DNA of 64,000 nt from UBA7359 sp038142205 (GTDB lineage Bacteria; Pseudomonadota; Gammaproteobacteria; Eutrophobiales; Eutrophobiaceae), in assembly GCA_038142205.1 (NCBI GenBank), contig JAYQJO010000001.1:992001-1056000 (forward strand), written 5' to 3'. Each line of letters starts with the position of its first letter. Within the stretch, counting starts at the first letter, position 1. Under the pieces are notes generated by a model. That model did not search any database. It was not told the DNA's origin and was given only the letters and a program-made list of their open reading frames with translations. Below, one piece after another: positions 37,868-47,867 of the stretch. The position numbers were made by a program, and so were the translations under genes.

Positions 37868-39145
37868 TTGGAAGAAAATACAAACTATAACGGCACTGTC
37901 ACGAAAAATGTTTCTTGTCCATTTTGCGGGATACTGTGCGATGATCTTGTCATTCAAAATGAAGAAAACCATTTAAAAGTTTTAAAAAATGGTTGCCTAA
38001 AGTCAAAAGCGATTATTCAAAAAGATATAGCAAAAGCTTCTGCTCAGCTTAAAGGTAAAAATGTTTCTCTTGATGAGGCAATTGATCATGCTTCTAATAT
38101 TTTGAAAAAATCACATGCGCCTCTTTTTGCAGGTTTAGGTACTGAAGTTTCAGGTATGCGTAAAGTCATGGAATTAGCAGATAAAACAGGGGCGATTCTT
38201 GATCATATGCACGGTGATGGTTTAATTCGTAACATACTAGTACTACAAGATCTTGGCTGGTTAACTACAACTATGGCCGAAATCAAAAACCGGGCTGATC
38301 TAGTTATTTTTGCGGGCACCGATGCAACAAACTTCCCAAGGTTCTATGAACGCGTTATTTGGAATAAAAATTCAATGTTCATAAAAAATAGTGAAGAAAA
38401 AGATATCGTTTATATAGGAGACAATCTGGATAGCAAACCAGGCATCAGTCCAAATGGAAAACGCCCGATACATTTAAAATGCAAAACAGAAGAAATTGGT
38501 GAAATTATTTCAAGCTTACACGCACTTGCTTCCGAAGCGACATTGGATGTTAAAGAAGTTGCCGGAATTAAAATAAGCACACTGAAAGCATTAGCAGAAA
38601 AGATGAAAACTACTAAGTACGGCGTTATAGTCTGGGCACCAAGCGAACTCGATATTCCTCATGCAGAGCTTACCATTCAAAACTTCTGTGAAACGGTTAA
38701 GTATCTAACTCGTTTTACTCGCTTTGCCGGTTTTTCCTTAGGTGGCAATGATGGCGGCATGAGTGCTATTGGTGTTAGTGCATGGCAAAGCGGCTACCCT
38801 TTACGTGTTAATTTTAATAAAGGTTACCCAGACTATGATGCGCATCGATATTCAACAAAAAATGTATTAAGGAATAAAGAAGTTGACGCCCTGCTCTGGG
38901 TATCCAGTTTTGAATCAGAAAAAACACCTCCTAAAGCCTCTATACCAACAATTGTGCTAGGCAACCCTGGATACAAATTAGGTTTTAAACCAGATGTTTT
39001 TATTCCTGTTGCGACCCCAGGCGTTGATCATACTGGACAAATAATCCGTACAGACAGTGTTGTATCACTTCCATTAAAACAACTAAGACACTCCCCTTAT
39101 GAAAGTGTTCATTCAATACTCAAACAAATTATAGTCAGGCTCTAG
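37868..39145 (+). CDS. fhcB: FhcB copy 2, formyltransferase/hydrolase complex subunit with degenerate active site
   Basis: 425 residues, starting at TTG with AGGA 8 bases upstream. Cysteines C17, C20, C24 and C43 of the putative [4Fe-4S] motif remain. The position of the metal-ligand Cys is now Met (M114-H115 in LDHMHGDG), and SRGYP has become NKGYP. This is the state expected of a bacterial FhcB that no longer binds metal-pterin and acts structurally in the hydrolytic complex. No FwdD gene accompanies it. A 149-base gap separates it from the flavoprotein gene, so it likely begins a second transcription unit. Confidence 0.9.
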   Translation: MEENTNYNGTVTKNVSCPFCGILCDDLVIQNEENHLKVLKNGCLKSKAIIQKDIAKASAQLKGKNVSLDEAIDHASNILKKSHAPLFAGLGTEVSGMRKVMELADKTGAILDHMHGDGLIRNILVLQDLGWLTTTMAEIKNRADLVIFAGTDATNFPRFYERVIWNKNSMFIKNSEEKDIVYIGDNLDSKPGISPNGKRPIHLKCKTEEIGEIISSLHALASEATLDVKEVAGIKISTLKALAEKMKTTKYGVIVWAPSELDIPHAELTIQNFCETVKYLTRFTRFAGFSLGGNDGGMSAIGVSAWQSGYPLRVNFNKGYPDYDAHRYSTKNVLRNKEVDALLWVSSFESEKTPPKASIPTIVLGNPGYKLGFKPDVFIPVATPGVDHTGQIIRTDSVVSLPLKQLRHSPYESVHSILKQIIVRL

Positions 39146-39154
39146 GTTGAATTA

Positions 39155-40809
39155 ATGTATACAAAATTAACAAACGGAAAAATCTACGATCCTGTTCACG
39201 GGATAAACGGAGAACACCGGGATATTTATATTCGTGATGGTTACATCACACGAAAACCTTCTGCTAATGTAAAAATAGATCAAACCTTTGACATGAAAGG
39301 TAAGATTATTATGGCTGGAGCTATCGATATACACACTCATATTGGTGGCGGCAAAGTTAATATCGCCCGAATGATGTTACCTGAAGATCACGAAGCTGAC
39401 TTGGTAAGCAAAACAAACATAACGCGTTCTGGCTGTGGCAATGCTGCACCTTCTACCTTGACCGCTGGCTATCGCTATGCCGAGATGGGATACACTGCTT
39501 GTTTTGAACCGGCGATGTTACCAACAAATGCACGTCAAACACATATGGAAATGGCAGATACCCCAATGGTTGATAAAGGCGCCTATGCCTTGATTGGTAG
39601 CGATGATTTTTTCTTACGCATGATGGCTTCAAAAAAAGAGCAAGCCGCAATCAGCGACTATGTTGGTTGGATAATTAACGCAACACAAGCATTAGGTATA
39701 AAGGTTGTTAACCCTGGTGGAATCAATGCATTCAAATTTAATCAACGTAAACTTGATTTGGATGAACAAAACTCGCATTACGGCGTATCACCTCGACAAA
39801 TTTTAATCGCATTAGCTAGAGCTGTAACAGAATTAGGTATTCCCCATCCATTACATGTACATGGCTGTAACCTAGGTGTGCCCGGCAATGTAGAAACTAC
39901 ACTAGAAACTATTCGGGCGGCAGAAGGCATGCGCATGCATATAACACATATTCAGTTCCACAGTTACGGAATTGAAGGGGACAGAAAGTTTTCATCTGGC
40001 GCAGCTGAAATTGCAGAGGCAATTAATAAAAACCCGAATATTTCTGTCGATGTTGGCCAAATTCTATTTGGGCAGACTGTTACTGCTTCTGGTGATGCTA
40101 TGCACCAATATGAAAGTCATTGGCATGCTCATCCAAAAAATGGGTGGTGATGGATATTGAATGTGATGCGGGTTGTGGTGTTGTTCCATTTAAATATCGC
40201 GACAAAAACTTTGTTAATGCATTGCAGTGGGCTATTGGCCTTGAGTTATTTTTACTTATTGATGATCCATGGCGAGTTTTCCTGACGACCGATCATCCTA
40301 ATGGCGCCCCTTTTACCAGCTATCCACACTTAATTCGCTTGCTGATGGATAAAAGCTTTAGAAACGATATGCTTTCTACAATTAACAAAGATTCAGCTGC
40401 GAGCAGTACACTTGCAAGTATAGATAGAGAATATTCCCTGTATGAAATTGCTATCATGACTCGAGCTGCACCAGCAAGAAGCCTGGGTTTAAAAAATCGC
40501 GGTCATTTAGGTTCTGGCGCGATAGCTGATATCACGGTTTACACTGAACAAAAAAATAAAGAAAAAATGTTCAGTACGCCTGACTATGTTTTCAAAGATG
40601 GTGAAGTCATTGTGAAAAAAGGGAAAATTAGCAAAGTTGTTCATGGTGGAACACATACTTTAAGGCCTGAATTTGATATGGGAATTGAAAAATCACTAAA
40701 ACGTTATTTCGATCAATATCAAACAATGAGCCTTGGAAATTTTAAAATAGATGATGATGAAATTGTTGAACATGGCAATAGTAAAATTATTGTTCAACCT
40801 TGCATGTAA
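39155..40809 (+). CDS. fhcA: FhcA copy 2 (formylmethanofuran hydrolase subunit), frameshifted
   Basis: About 551 residues after adding one base in the A6 run near 40135-40140, giving HPKKWVVMDIECDAGCG, parallel to KGKWINADTECESGCG in copy 1. Metal-site motifs are intact: DIHTHIGG, KVVNPGG, HVHGCNLG, HITHIQFHSYG and TTDHPNGA. It hydrolyses formylmethanofuran to formate. It lies 9 bases after fhcB copy 2. The TGA ending the first part is not a selenocysteine codon, because the frame, not the codon, is wrong. Confidence 0.92.
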
Positions 40810-40818
40810 AATAAAGTC

Positions 40819-41718
40819 ATGAAAATTAACGGTGTAGAAATTGTAGATACGTTTGCGGAAGCTTTCCCTATGAAAGCAACTCGCATAATCATAACGGCTA
40901 TGACATTAAAGTGGGCCTACCAAGCAGCGAACGCAATTCGCGGCTTTGCCTCTTCTGTTATTGCTTGTGGTATTGAGGCAGATATAGAACGGGAACTGAC
41001 TCCATCAGAAACTCCTGATGGGCGCCCAGGTATTTCGGTCATGATATTCGCCATGTCGCTTAAAGAACTGGAAAAACATGTCCCGACACGCGTGGGACAA
41101 TCCGTTATGACTACAGCAACAACAGCTTGTTTTTCTGGGATAGACGATGCTACTCAAAAAGTATCAATGGGAAAAAGTTTACGTTTTTTTGGAGATGGTT
41201 ATCAGATTTCAAAGACAATAGGTAATAAACGTTTTTGGAGAATTCCTGTAATGCATGGCGAATTTATCTGTGAAGAAACATCAGGCGTAACTAAAGCTAT
41301 TGGTAGTGGTAATTTTCTTGTTTTTGCGAAAACAGCACGTCAGGGGCTGGCCGCATGCGAAAAAGCAGTCGATGAAATTCAAAAGCTCCCGGGTGTCATC
41401 ACCGCTTTTCCTGGTGGTGTCGTAGGTTCCGGCTCAAAAGTGGGTTCGAAATATAGCTATCTAACAGCGTCAACAAATGAAGCATACTGCCCTACTTTAA
41501 AAGGCCAAGTTAATTCGGCATTAAGTGATGATGTTGGCTCTGTCCTGGAAATTGTTATTGATGGTTTATCTGAAGAATCAATTAATGAAGCAATGCGCAT
41601 CGGTATTAAAGCAGCGTGCTCATTCGGTGCAGTGAAAGGTATCTGTAGCATCAGTGCCGGCAACTACGGTGGTAATCTGGGGCCTCATTTATTTCATTTA
41701 AGGAAGCTATTGAAATGA
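40819..41718 (+). CDS. fhcD: Formylmethanofuran:H4MPT formyltransferase, copy 2
   Basis: 299 residues with the Ftr blocks EIVDTFAEAFPMKATRIIIT, KRFWRIPVMHGEF, GSKVGSKYSYLTASTN and AYCPTLKG. It contributes the transferase activity of the second complex. It begins 9 bases after fhcA copy 2 and overlaps fhcC copy 2 by 4 bases. Divergence from copy 1 is considerable, so the two sets are not a recent tandem duplication. Confidence 0.95.
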   Translation: MKINGVEIVDTFAEAFPMKATRIIITAMTLKWAYQAANAIRGFASSVIACGIEADIERELTPSETPDGRPGISVMIFAMSLKELEKHVPTRVGQSVMTTATTACFSGIDDATQKVSMGKSLRFFGDGYQISKTIGNKRFWRIPVMHGEFICEETSGVTKAIGSGNFLVFAKTARQGLAACEKAVDEIQKLPGVITAFPGGVVGSGSKVGSKYSYLTASTNEAYCPTLKGQVNSALSDDVGSVLEIVIDGLSEESINEAMRIGIKAACSFGAVKGICSISAGNYGGNLGPHLFHLRKLLK

Positions 41719-42548
41719 GCGCATTGACACTGACATTAAAGTCTCACCCTAAATTCACGCTAGACATGTCTCCTATTACGCCAGACAAGTTGCAGGATTT
41801 ATCACTCGAAAAAATTAAAAAATTAAAATTGGGCTATGGCAAGAAAACAGTAAAAGTAGAAGCATTGTTTGCTGTAAAAGGTCGTGATAAAAATAATATT
41901 GTCATTAATAAAAGTCATAGCCAGCTTATATGTATTGGCAAAGAAATGAGCATGGGAAAAATTACAGTGAAGGGTGATGTTGGTGACTTTCTGGGACAGT
42001 TGATGAAAAAAAATGGTGAAATCACAGTGCACGGCAATGCTGGCTCATGGGCTGGAAATGGAATGTCCGGTGGCCGCATTAACGTAATTGGTAATGTGCT
42101 CGATTATGCAGGTGGAGGTTTACCCGGCAACGCATTCGGTATGACTAATGGCTTAATTAATATTACCGGTAATGCTGGTGATCGAGTTGGCGATCGTATG
42201 CGACGTGGCATTATTGTTATTCAAGGGAAATCAGGGGACTTTTGTGGAAGTCGAATCCATGCCGGAACCATTATCGCTTTGGGTAAAGTAGGAAAAAACC
42301 CCGGTGAAGGTATGCGACGAGGAACAGTCATACTCGCTAAAAAACCCGCGCATATCTCTTCTACATTTAAAAGTTGTGGTAATCTTAAAATGCAGTTTTT
42401 ACGCTTACTTTTTACACAATTGTCAAAAATAGATGATTGTTTTCAGTTTTTTAGTAAGTACGGACCTGAAGCCCATCGCTTTGCAGGCGATATAGCAAGA
42501 AATGGCAAAGGTGAAATATTAATTTTACAAACTATGAATAAAAGATAA
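41715..42548 (+). CDS. fhcC: FhcC copy 2
   Basis: 277 residues with the same beta-helix repeats as copy 1 (GEITVHGNAGSWAGNGMSGG, GLINITGNAGDRVGDRMRRG). It is the structural subunit of the second complex. ATGA overlap with fhcD, and only 3 bases before the formate dehydrogenase beta gene, place hydrolysis of formylmethanofuran and oxidation of the released formate in one operon. Confidence 0.94.
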   Translation: MSALTLTLKSHPKFTLDMSPITPDKLQDLSLEKIKKLKLGYGKKTVKVEALFAVKGRDKNNIVINKSHSQLICIGKEMSMGKITVKGDVGDFLGQLMKKNGEITVHGNAGSWAGNGMSGGRINVIGNVLDYAGGGLPGNAFGMTNGLINITGNAGDRVGDRMRRGIIVIQGKSGDFCGSRIHAGTIIALGKVGKNPGEGMRRGTVILAKKPAHISSTFKSCGNLKMQFLRLLFTQLSKIDDCFQFFSKYGPEAHRFAGDIARNGKGEILILQTMNKR

Positions 42549-42551
42549 GCA

Positions 42552-44219
42552 ATGAAACGTACTCGTGGTAAGAAAGGCCGAATACTTGGCAGGGTCATGG
42601 ATCAACATGCACTATTACAAGTGCAGGAACTGATAGGTGACGAAGCAAAAACTCGTGATATGTTGATAGAGCACCTGCATAAGATACAGGATAAGTATCA
42701 TCATATTTCCAACAGACATATTCTTGCACTGGCTAAGGAAATGAACTTACCAATGGCAGAAGTTTATGAGACAGCCACGTTTTATCATCACTTTGATGTT
42801 ACGAAAGAAGGTGAAATTCCACCACCATCTATAACATTGCGCGTTTGTGAGTCAGTAAGTTGTGAAATGTTTGGTGCGAAAAAACTCATTGAAGAGTTGG
42901 GACCAGAAATAGACAAGAAAAAAGTTCGAATCCAGCCTGTTCCTTGTGTAGGTCGTTGTGCAGCAGCGCCTGTTGCTGTGTTGGGCACTAACCCTATCGA
43001 AAAAGCAAATAAAGAATCGGTTATAGCGGCTATAGAAAATAAAAAATTAACTGATTCACTCCCTGAAAACTATATTGATTACAACACCTATAAAGAACAA
43101 AGCGGATATAAAACACTTGTTGATTGCATCAATGGCAAATATCAGCCAGAAGACATAATCGCTACTTTGGAAGACTCAAACATACGTGGTTTAGGTGGAG
43201 CAGGCTTTCCTATTGGTCGTAAATGGCAAATATTAAGTAAGCAAAAAGAACCTAAGATGATTGCAATAAATATTGATGAAGGAGAACCCGGCACATTTAA
43301 AGATCGATATTATCTGGAAACCGATCCTCATCGTTTTATTGAAGGGACTTTAATTGCACATTGGGCAATAAAAGCCAAAGATGTTTATATCTATCTACGC
43401 GATGAATATGCCGGTTGTCGAATGATGTTAGAAAAAGAACTAAAAGCACTTAAGAGTAATCCGCCTTGTGAATTACCGGAGATACATCTGCGTCGTGGTG
43501 CAGGCGCTTATATCTGTGGTGAAGAGTCGGCCATGATTGAATCAATTGAAGGTAAACGCGGCATGCCACGCCTGCGGCCACCTTATCTAGCAGAAGTAGG
43601 ATTATTTGGTCATCCTACACTTGAGCAAAACATGGAGAGTATGCACTGGATAAGAGACATCATAGAAAAAGGTGCTGATTGGTTTTCATCTAACGGTCGA
43701 CGCGATAGAAAAGGCCTCCGTTCATTCTCTGTTAGCGGCCGTGTAAATAAACCAGGCGTTCATCTAGCACCTGCAGGTATTAGCATGCGTGAATTAATTG
43801 ATGAGTATTGCGATGGCATGATAAATGGGCACGAATTCTACGGTTATTTTCCTGGGGGCGCTTCTGGTGGAATATTACCGGCTTCTCTTGGAGATGAACC
43901 ATTAGATTTCGATACATTACAAAAACACGGTTGTTTTATTGGTTCTGCCGCAATCGTCGTGTTATCTAACAAAGATAGTGCTAAAGAAATGGCATTAAAT
44001 TCAATGCGTTTCTTTGAAGATGAATCTTGTGGTCAATGTACACCATGTCGTGTTGGTACAGAAAAGGCCGTAAAGCTCATGGAAAAAGATGAATGGGATC
44101 AACCTCTATTAGAAGAATTATCTTCTGCCATGATCGATGCTTCTATTTGTGGCCTTGGTCAAGCTGCCCCGAATCCATTACGTTGCGCAATGAAATATTT
44201 TCCAGAGGAATTTGAATAA
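42552..44219 (+). CDS. NAD-dependent formate dehydrogenase beta subunit, NuoE-NuoF fusion (Fdh1B type)
   Basis: 555 residues. The first ~160 are a NuoE-like thioredoxin-fold [2Fe-2S] domain (CESVSCEMFG, then PCVGRCAAAPV). The rest is NuoF-like: the FMN/NAD-binding RGLGGAGFPIGRKW, GAGAYICGEESAMIESIEG and the [4Fe-4S] motif ESCGQCTPCRVGT. The fusion is typical of the FDH1-type enzyme of Methylobacterium, where this subunit passes electrons to NAD. It lies 3 bases after fhcC copy 2 and overlaps the alpha gene by 1 base. Confidence 0.93.
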   Translation: MKRTRGKKGRILGRVMDQHALLQVQELIGDEAKTRDMLIEHLHKIQDKYHHISNRHILALAKEMNLPMAEVYETATFYHHFDVTKEGEIPPPSITLRVCESVSCEMFGAKKLIEELGPEIDKKKVRIQPVPCVGRCAAAPVAVLGTNPIEKANKESVIAAIENKKLTDSLPENYIDYNTYKEQSGYKTLVDCINGKYQPEDIIATLEDSNIRGLGGAGFPIGRKWQILSKQKEPKMIAINIDEGEPGTFKDRYYLETDPHRFIEGTLIAHWAIKAKDVYIYLRDEYAGCRMMLEKELKALKSNPPCELPEIHLRRGAGAYICGEESAMIESIEGKRGMPRLRPPYLAEVGLFGHPTLEQNMESMHWIRDIIEKGADWFSSNGRRDRKGLRSFSVSGRVNKPGVHLAPAGISMRELIDEYCDGMINGHEFYGYFPGGASGGILPASLGDEPLDFDTLQKHGCFIGSAAIVVLSNKDSAKEMALNSMRFFEDESCGQCTPCRVGTEKAVKLMEKDEWDQPLLEELSSAMIDASICGLGQAAPNPLRCAMKYFPEEFE

Positions 44220-47022
44220 TGGCTGCGAATCCTAAGCTCATGAATGAAAAATCAATCAGTTTCAAACTTAATGGTGAAGAAGTTGAAGCATACGGCGACG
44301 AAACTATTCTCCAAGCAGCAAAACGTAATGATGTAGAAATTCCTCACCTTTGTTTTAAAGAAGGATATCGACCGGATGGGAACTGTCGAGCATGTATGGT
44401 TGAAATTAATGATGAACGTGTTTTAGCACCCTCCTGTTGTCGTCAACCAACAGAAGGCATGGAAGTTAAAAGTGATAGTGAGAGAGCACAAAATTCTCAA
44501 AAAATGATTTTAGAATTACTACTCGCAGATATGCCTCAACAAGGGAAGTCTCCGTATAAATTAGATTCTGAGCTGGATTACTGGGTTGATAAAATGGGTA
44601 TTTATAATCCACGTTTTGAAGCAAATAAAGATCAACCAAGCCCAGATCTATCTCACCCTGCAATAGCTGTTAATTTAGATGCGTGTATTCAATGTACGCG
44701 ATGTGTCAGAGCCTGCCGTGAAGAACAGGTTAACGATGTTATTGGTTACGCTTTTCGAGGAAAACATTCAGAAATTGTTTTTGATATGGCGGAACCTATG
44801 GGTGAAAGCACCTGTGTCGCTTGCGGCGAATGTGTGCAAGCCTGCCCTACTGGCGCATTGATGCCCGCTAAAAATGTTGGGCTTATTGAGCCAGATAAAG
44901 TCGTTGACTCAGTTTGTCCATACTGCGGTGTTGGTTGTCTACTAAGCTTCAATGTTAAGAACAATCATATTCAATATGTAGAAGGTCGTGATGGCCCATC
45001 AAATAAAGGCCGATTGTGTGTTAAGGGTCGATATGGTTTTGATTACATCCATCATCCAGATCGATTAACTAAACCATTAATTCGTCGAGAAGGTGTAGAG
45101 AAGACAGCCGCTTTAATTGATCCACTGGAAATGCACAAATATTTTCGTGAAACAACCTGGGAAGAAGCTTTAGAGTTTGCCGCCGAAGGCTTGAATAAGA
45201 TTAAAAATGAAAAAGGTTCACAGGCGCTTGCTGGACTTGGTTGTGCAAAAGGCAGTAACGAAGAAGCTTATTTAGTACAAAAATTAGTACGAACCGGTTT
45301 TGGCACAAATAACATTGATCATTGCACCCGGCTTTGTCATGCATCTTCAGTAGCGGCCTTATTGGAAACAATTGGATCTGGGGCTGTTTCAAATCAAGTC
45401 TCTGATGGTTCATTCGCCGAAGTAATAATTGTTATTGGCGCCCGACCTAATGATAACCATCCTGTAGCAGCTACCTTCATCAAGAATGCAGCTGAACGCG
45501 GCAGTAAATTAATCGTAATAGAACCCTATGGCTCTGATATGTCTTTACATGCCTCTCATTTCATGCAGTTACGTCCTGGCACGGATGTTTTGTTATTAAA
45601 TGCCATGATGCATGTCATTATCGAAGAAAACCTGCAAAACGATGCATTTATTGCTGAACATACTGATGGTTTTGATGGGATTATTGATAATGTAAAAGAT
45701 TATTCACCTGAAAAAGTAGCACCTATATGTTGCATCCCACCGGAAACAATTAAAGAAGTTGCAAGACTCTATGCCACAGCTGAATCAGCTATCATTTTCT
45801 GGGGGATGGGTATTTCTCAACATATACATGGCACTGATAACGCACGTTGTTTAATTTCTCTTGCATTAATGACAGGTCAAATTGGTAGAATTAGTACCGG
45901 CCTTCACCCGTTACGAGGGCAGAATAATGTCCAAGGTACATCTGATGTAGGCTTAATCCCTATGGTTTATCCTGACTATCAACCTGTTACTGACGATGCT
46001 GTCAGAAAGAAATTTGAAACTTTGTGGGGCACATCACTCGATCCTAACGTTGGCAAAACGGTCGTGGAAATGGTACATGCAATGCATGATAAAGATATTA
46101 ATGGTCTCTATATCATGGGGAGAATCCAGCTATGTCTGATCCAAACCTTAATCATGCCAGAGAATCTCTTTCCAGACTTGACCATTTAATTGTGCAAGAT
46201 ATATTTTTCACAGAAACTGCTGGGTTTGCAGACGTAATATTACCTGCATCTGCGTTTCCTGAAAAAGACGGCACATTTACCAATACAGACCGAAGGGTTC
46301 AACTAGGCAGACAAGCTATCACACCTCCAGGTGATGCAAAACAAGACTTATGGATTATTCAGGAAATAGCAAATCGGATGGGATTAAACTGGGATTACGA
46401 ACACGCGAAAGATGTATTCCAGGAAATTCGTTTAGCTACTCCTAGCATGGCAGGAATTACTTGGGAACGTTTAGAACAGGAAGACTCTCTAACCTACCCG
46501 CTTACAAATGTTGGCGATCCTGGCGAACCAGTCATATTCAAAGAAGGTGTTTTTCCAACAGAAGATGGTCGGGGACGGTTTGTACCGGCTGAGTACATCG
46601 AACCGGCCGAACTGCCTAATGATGAATATCCGGTTGTATTCATTACGGGCAGACAACTCGAACATTGGCATACTGGAACTATGACGCGTCATTCGCGTGT
46701 ACTCGACGCGATTGAACCAGGACCCTGCATTATCATTAACCCTGAAGATCTTGCATCTTATGGTTTAAAATCAGGGGATATATTGGTTGTAGAATCCCGA
46801 AGAGGAATAGTTTCAGCAACTGCCCGAGCTGATGAAGGCATGCAAAGAGGCGTTGTATTAATGCCGTTTGCCTTCAGTGAAGCTGCAGCTAATTTAATTA
46901 CTAATGAAGCACTGGATCCTTTTGGCAAAATTCCTGAGTTTAAATATTGTGCAGTTAAATTAAGAAAAGGTAGCCGTGCAAATGATCAGATAAGCCGAAA
47001 AAAGATAACAGAATCTGATTAG
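44219..47022 (+). CDS. NAD-dependent formate dehydrogenase alpha subunit (Mo/W), frameshifted
   Basis: About 934 residues after adding one G to the G4 run near 46118-46121, giving YIMGENPAMSDPNL. Domains in order: NuoG-like [2Fe-2S] (about residues 14-90), a His/Cys [4Fe-4S] region, two 4Fe ferredoxin motifs (CIQCTRCVRAC, CVACGECVQACP), the CPYCGVGC cluster and Mo/W-bis-MGD domains with ligand Cys in RLCHASS. It oxidises formate to CO2. The ligand is Cys, not Sec. It resembles tungsten/molybdenum FDH1 of Methylobacterium. The run is short and GC, so slippage is unlikely and an artefact likely. Confidence 0.93.
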
Positions 47023-47067
47023 ATTATAAAAGTTTTTATTTTAAATTAAGAACTTTTACGTTTTCTC

Positions 47068-47856
47068 TTATTTCATATCCATAAATGTTAGAGTTTCCTG
47101 AATTAAAGGCTCTTTATTTTCTCCAGCCATATCAGGTATAACTGTTTTTATTTGATATAAACTACCAGGGATATTATCTGAAAAAATAAATTCATAATAC
47201 TTTTCAGCATATCTTTCAAAATCACGTCTATGAGGATCATTTAGATAAGGAGCAAAGTAAATTTTTTCACCCTTATATTCTTTATCATTAAAACTAAAAG
47301 TAATCGGCTCAACGACAGCAATCTCTCTTAAAGCAACTTTAATAGCTTTAATAAAATATCTACTACGACTTTTCTTTCCACCTGTTAACCTGGCCATATC
47401 AGACGTATCGCCATGCATAAAGACACCCAATACAGGATTACCTATAATATTAGTGACATTGTCAGCATTAACAGGTTGTTTTCGATCTGCCGTGAAAAAA
47501 TCAAGTGCAGTATTTTTGGTTCCATCTTCATTCAGTTCTAATATTTTCAAATAAACCGAATCACTAAAGCCTTCTTCAAGACTACCCGACTTCACAAACT
47601 CGTAATATAAGCTTTGTGGCTTTTTAATATTTTCTAAATGATCCGATAACCACAGCCTAACTTCCGCTTCATTAAACTTGAAGTCTTCAGGAATTTCATC
47701 ATCTTCACCATAGCGACCTACTTTTACTTCATCTTCAGCAAGAGGAGTACCTTCTCCAGCTGTCATAGGCGCTTTTTGTTTTATATTTTCTTCTGCAAAA
47801 ACATTTATATTGAAAAAAAAGCTTAATAAAACAACAATTTTTACTACAACTTTCAT
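47068..47856 (-). CDS. Secreted protein of unknown function, last gene of the xoxF cluster
   Basis: About 262 residues. A signal peptide (VVVKIVVLLSFFFNINVFA) precedes an acidic linker and a globular domain with LWLSDHLENI, NPVLGVFMHGD and RYFIKAIKVAL. I do not know its activity. It begins 12 bases past xoxJ on the same strand, so it is probably periplasmic and connected with methanol oxidation. I chose the ATG at 47856; a GTG at 47865 would add three residues. Confidence 0.75.
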   Translation of the reverse strand: MKVVVKIVVLLSFFFNINVFAEENIKQKAPMTAGEGTPLAEDEVKVGRYGEDDEIPEDFKFNEAEVRLWLSDHLENIKKPQSLYYEFVKSGSLEEGFSDSVYLKILELNEDGTKNTALDFFTADRKQPVNADNVTNIIGNPVLGVFMHGDTSDMARLTGGKKSRSRYFIKAIKVALREIAVVEPITFSFNDKEYKGEKIYFAPYLNDPHRRDFERYAEKYYEFIFSDNIPGSLYQIKTVIPDMAGENKEPLIQETLTFMDMK

Positions 47857-47867
47857 AGTTCTCACTC

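Noticed and set aside
39155..40160. Selenocysteine or programmed frameshifting in fhcA copy 2
   Set aside because: The in-frame TGA is followed by the wrong frame, not by continued homology. One added A restores alignment to copy 1, and the same kind of loss appears in unrelated genes.
5110..44240. Identical MAANPK starts of the molybdopterin oxidoreductase and formate dehydrogenase alpha
   Set aside because: Six residues only; the following sequences are unrelated, so I take it as chance.
44219..47022. Formate dehydrogenase alpha as two separate proteins
   Set aside because: The two open frames meet inside the catalytic domain; adding one G gives the conserved MGENPAMSD stretch and a normal family length.
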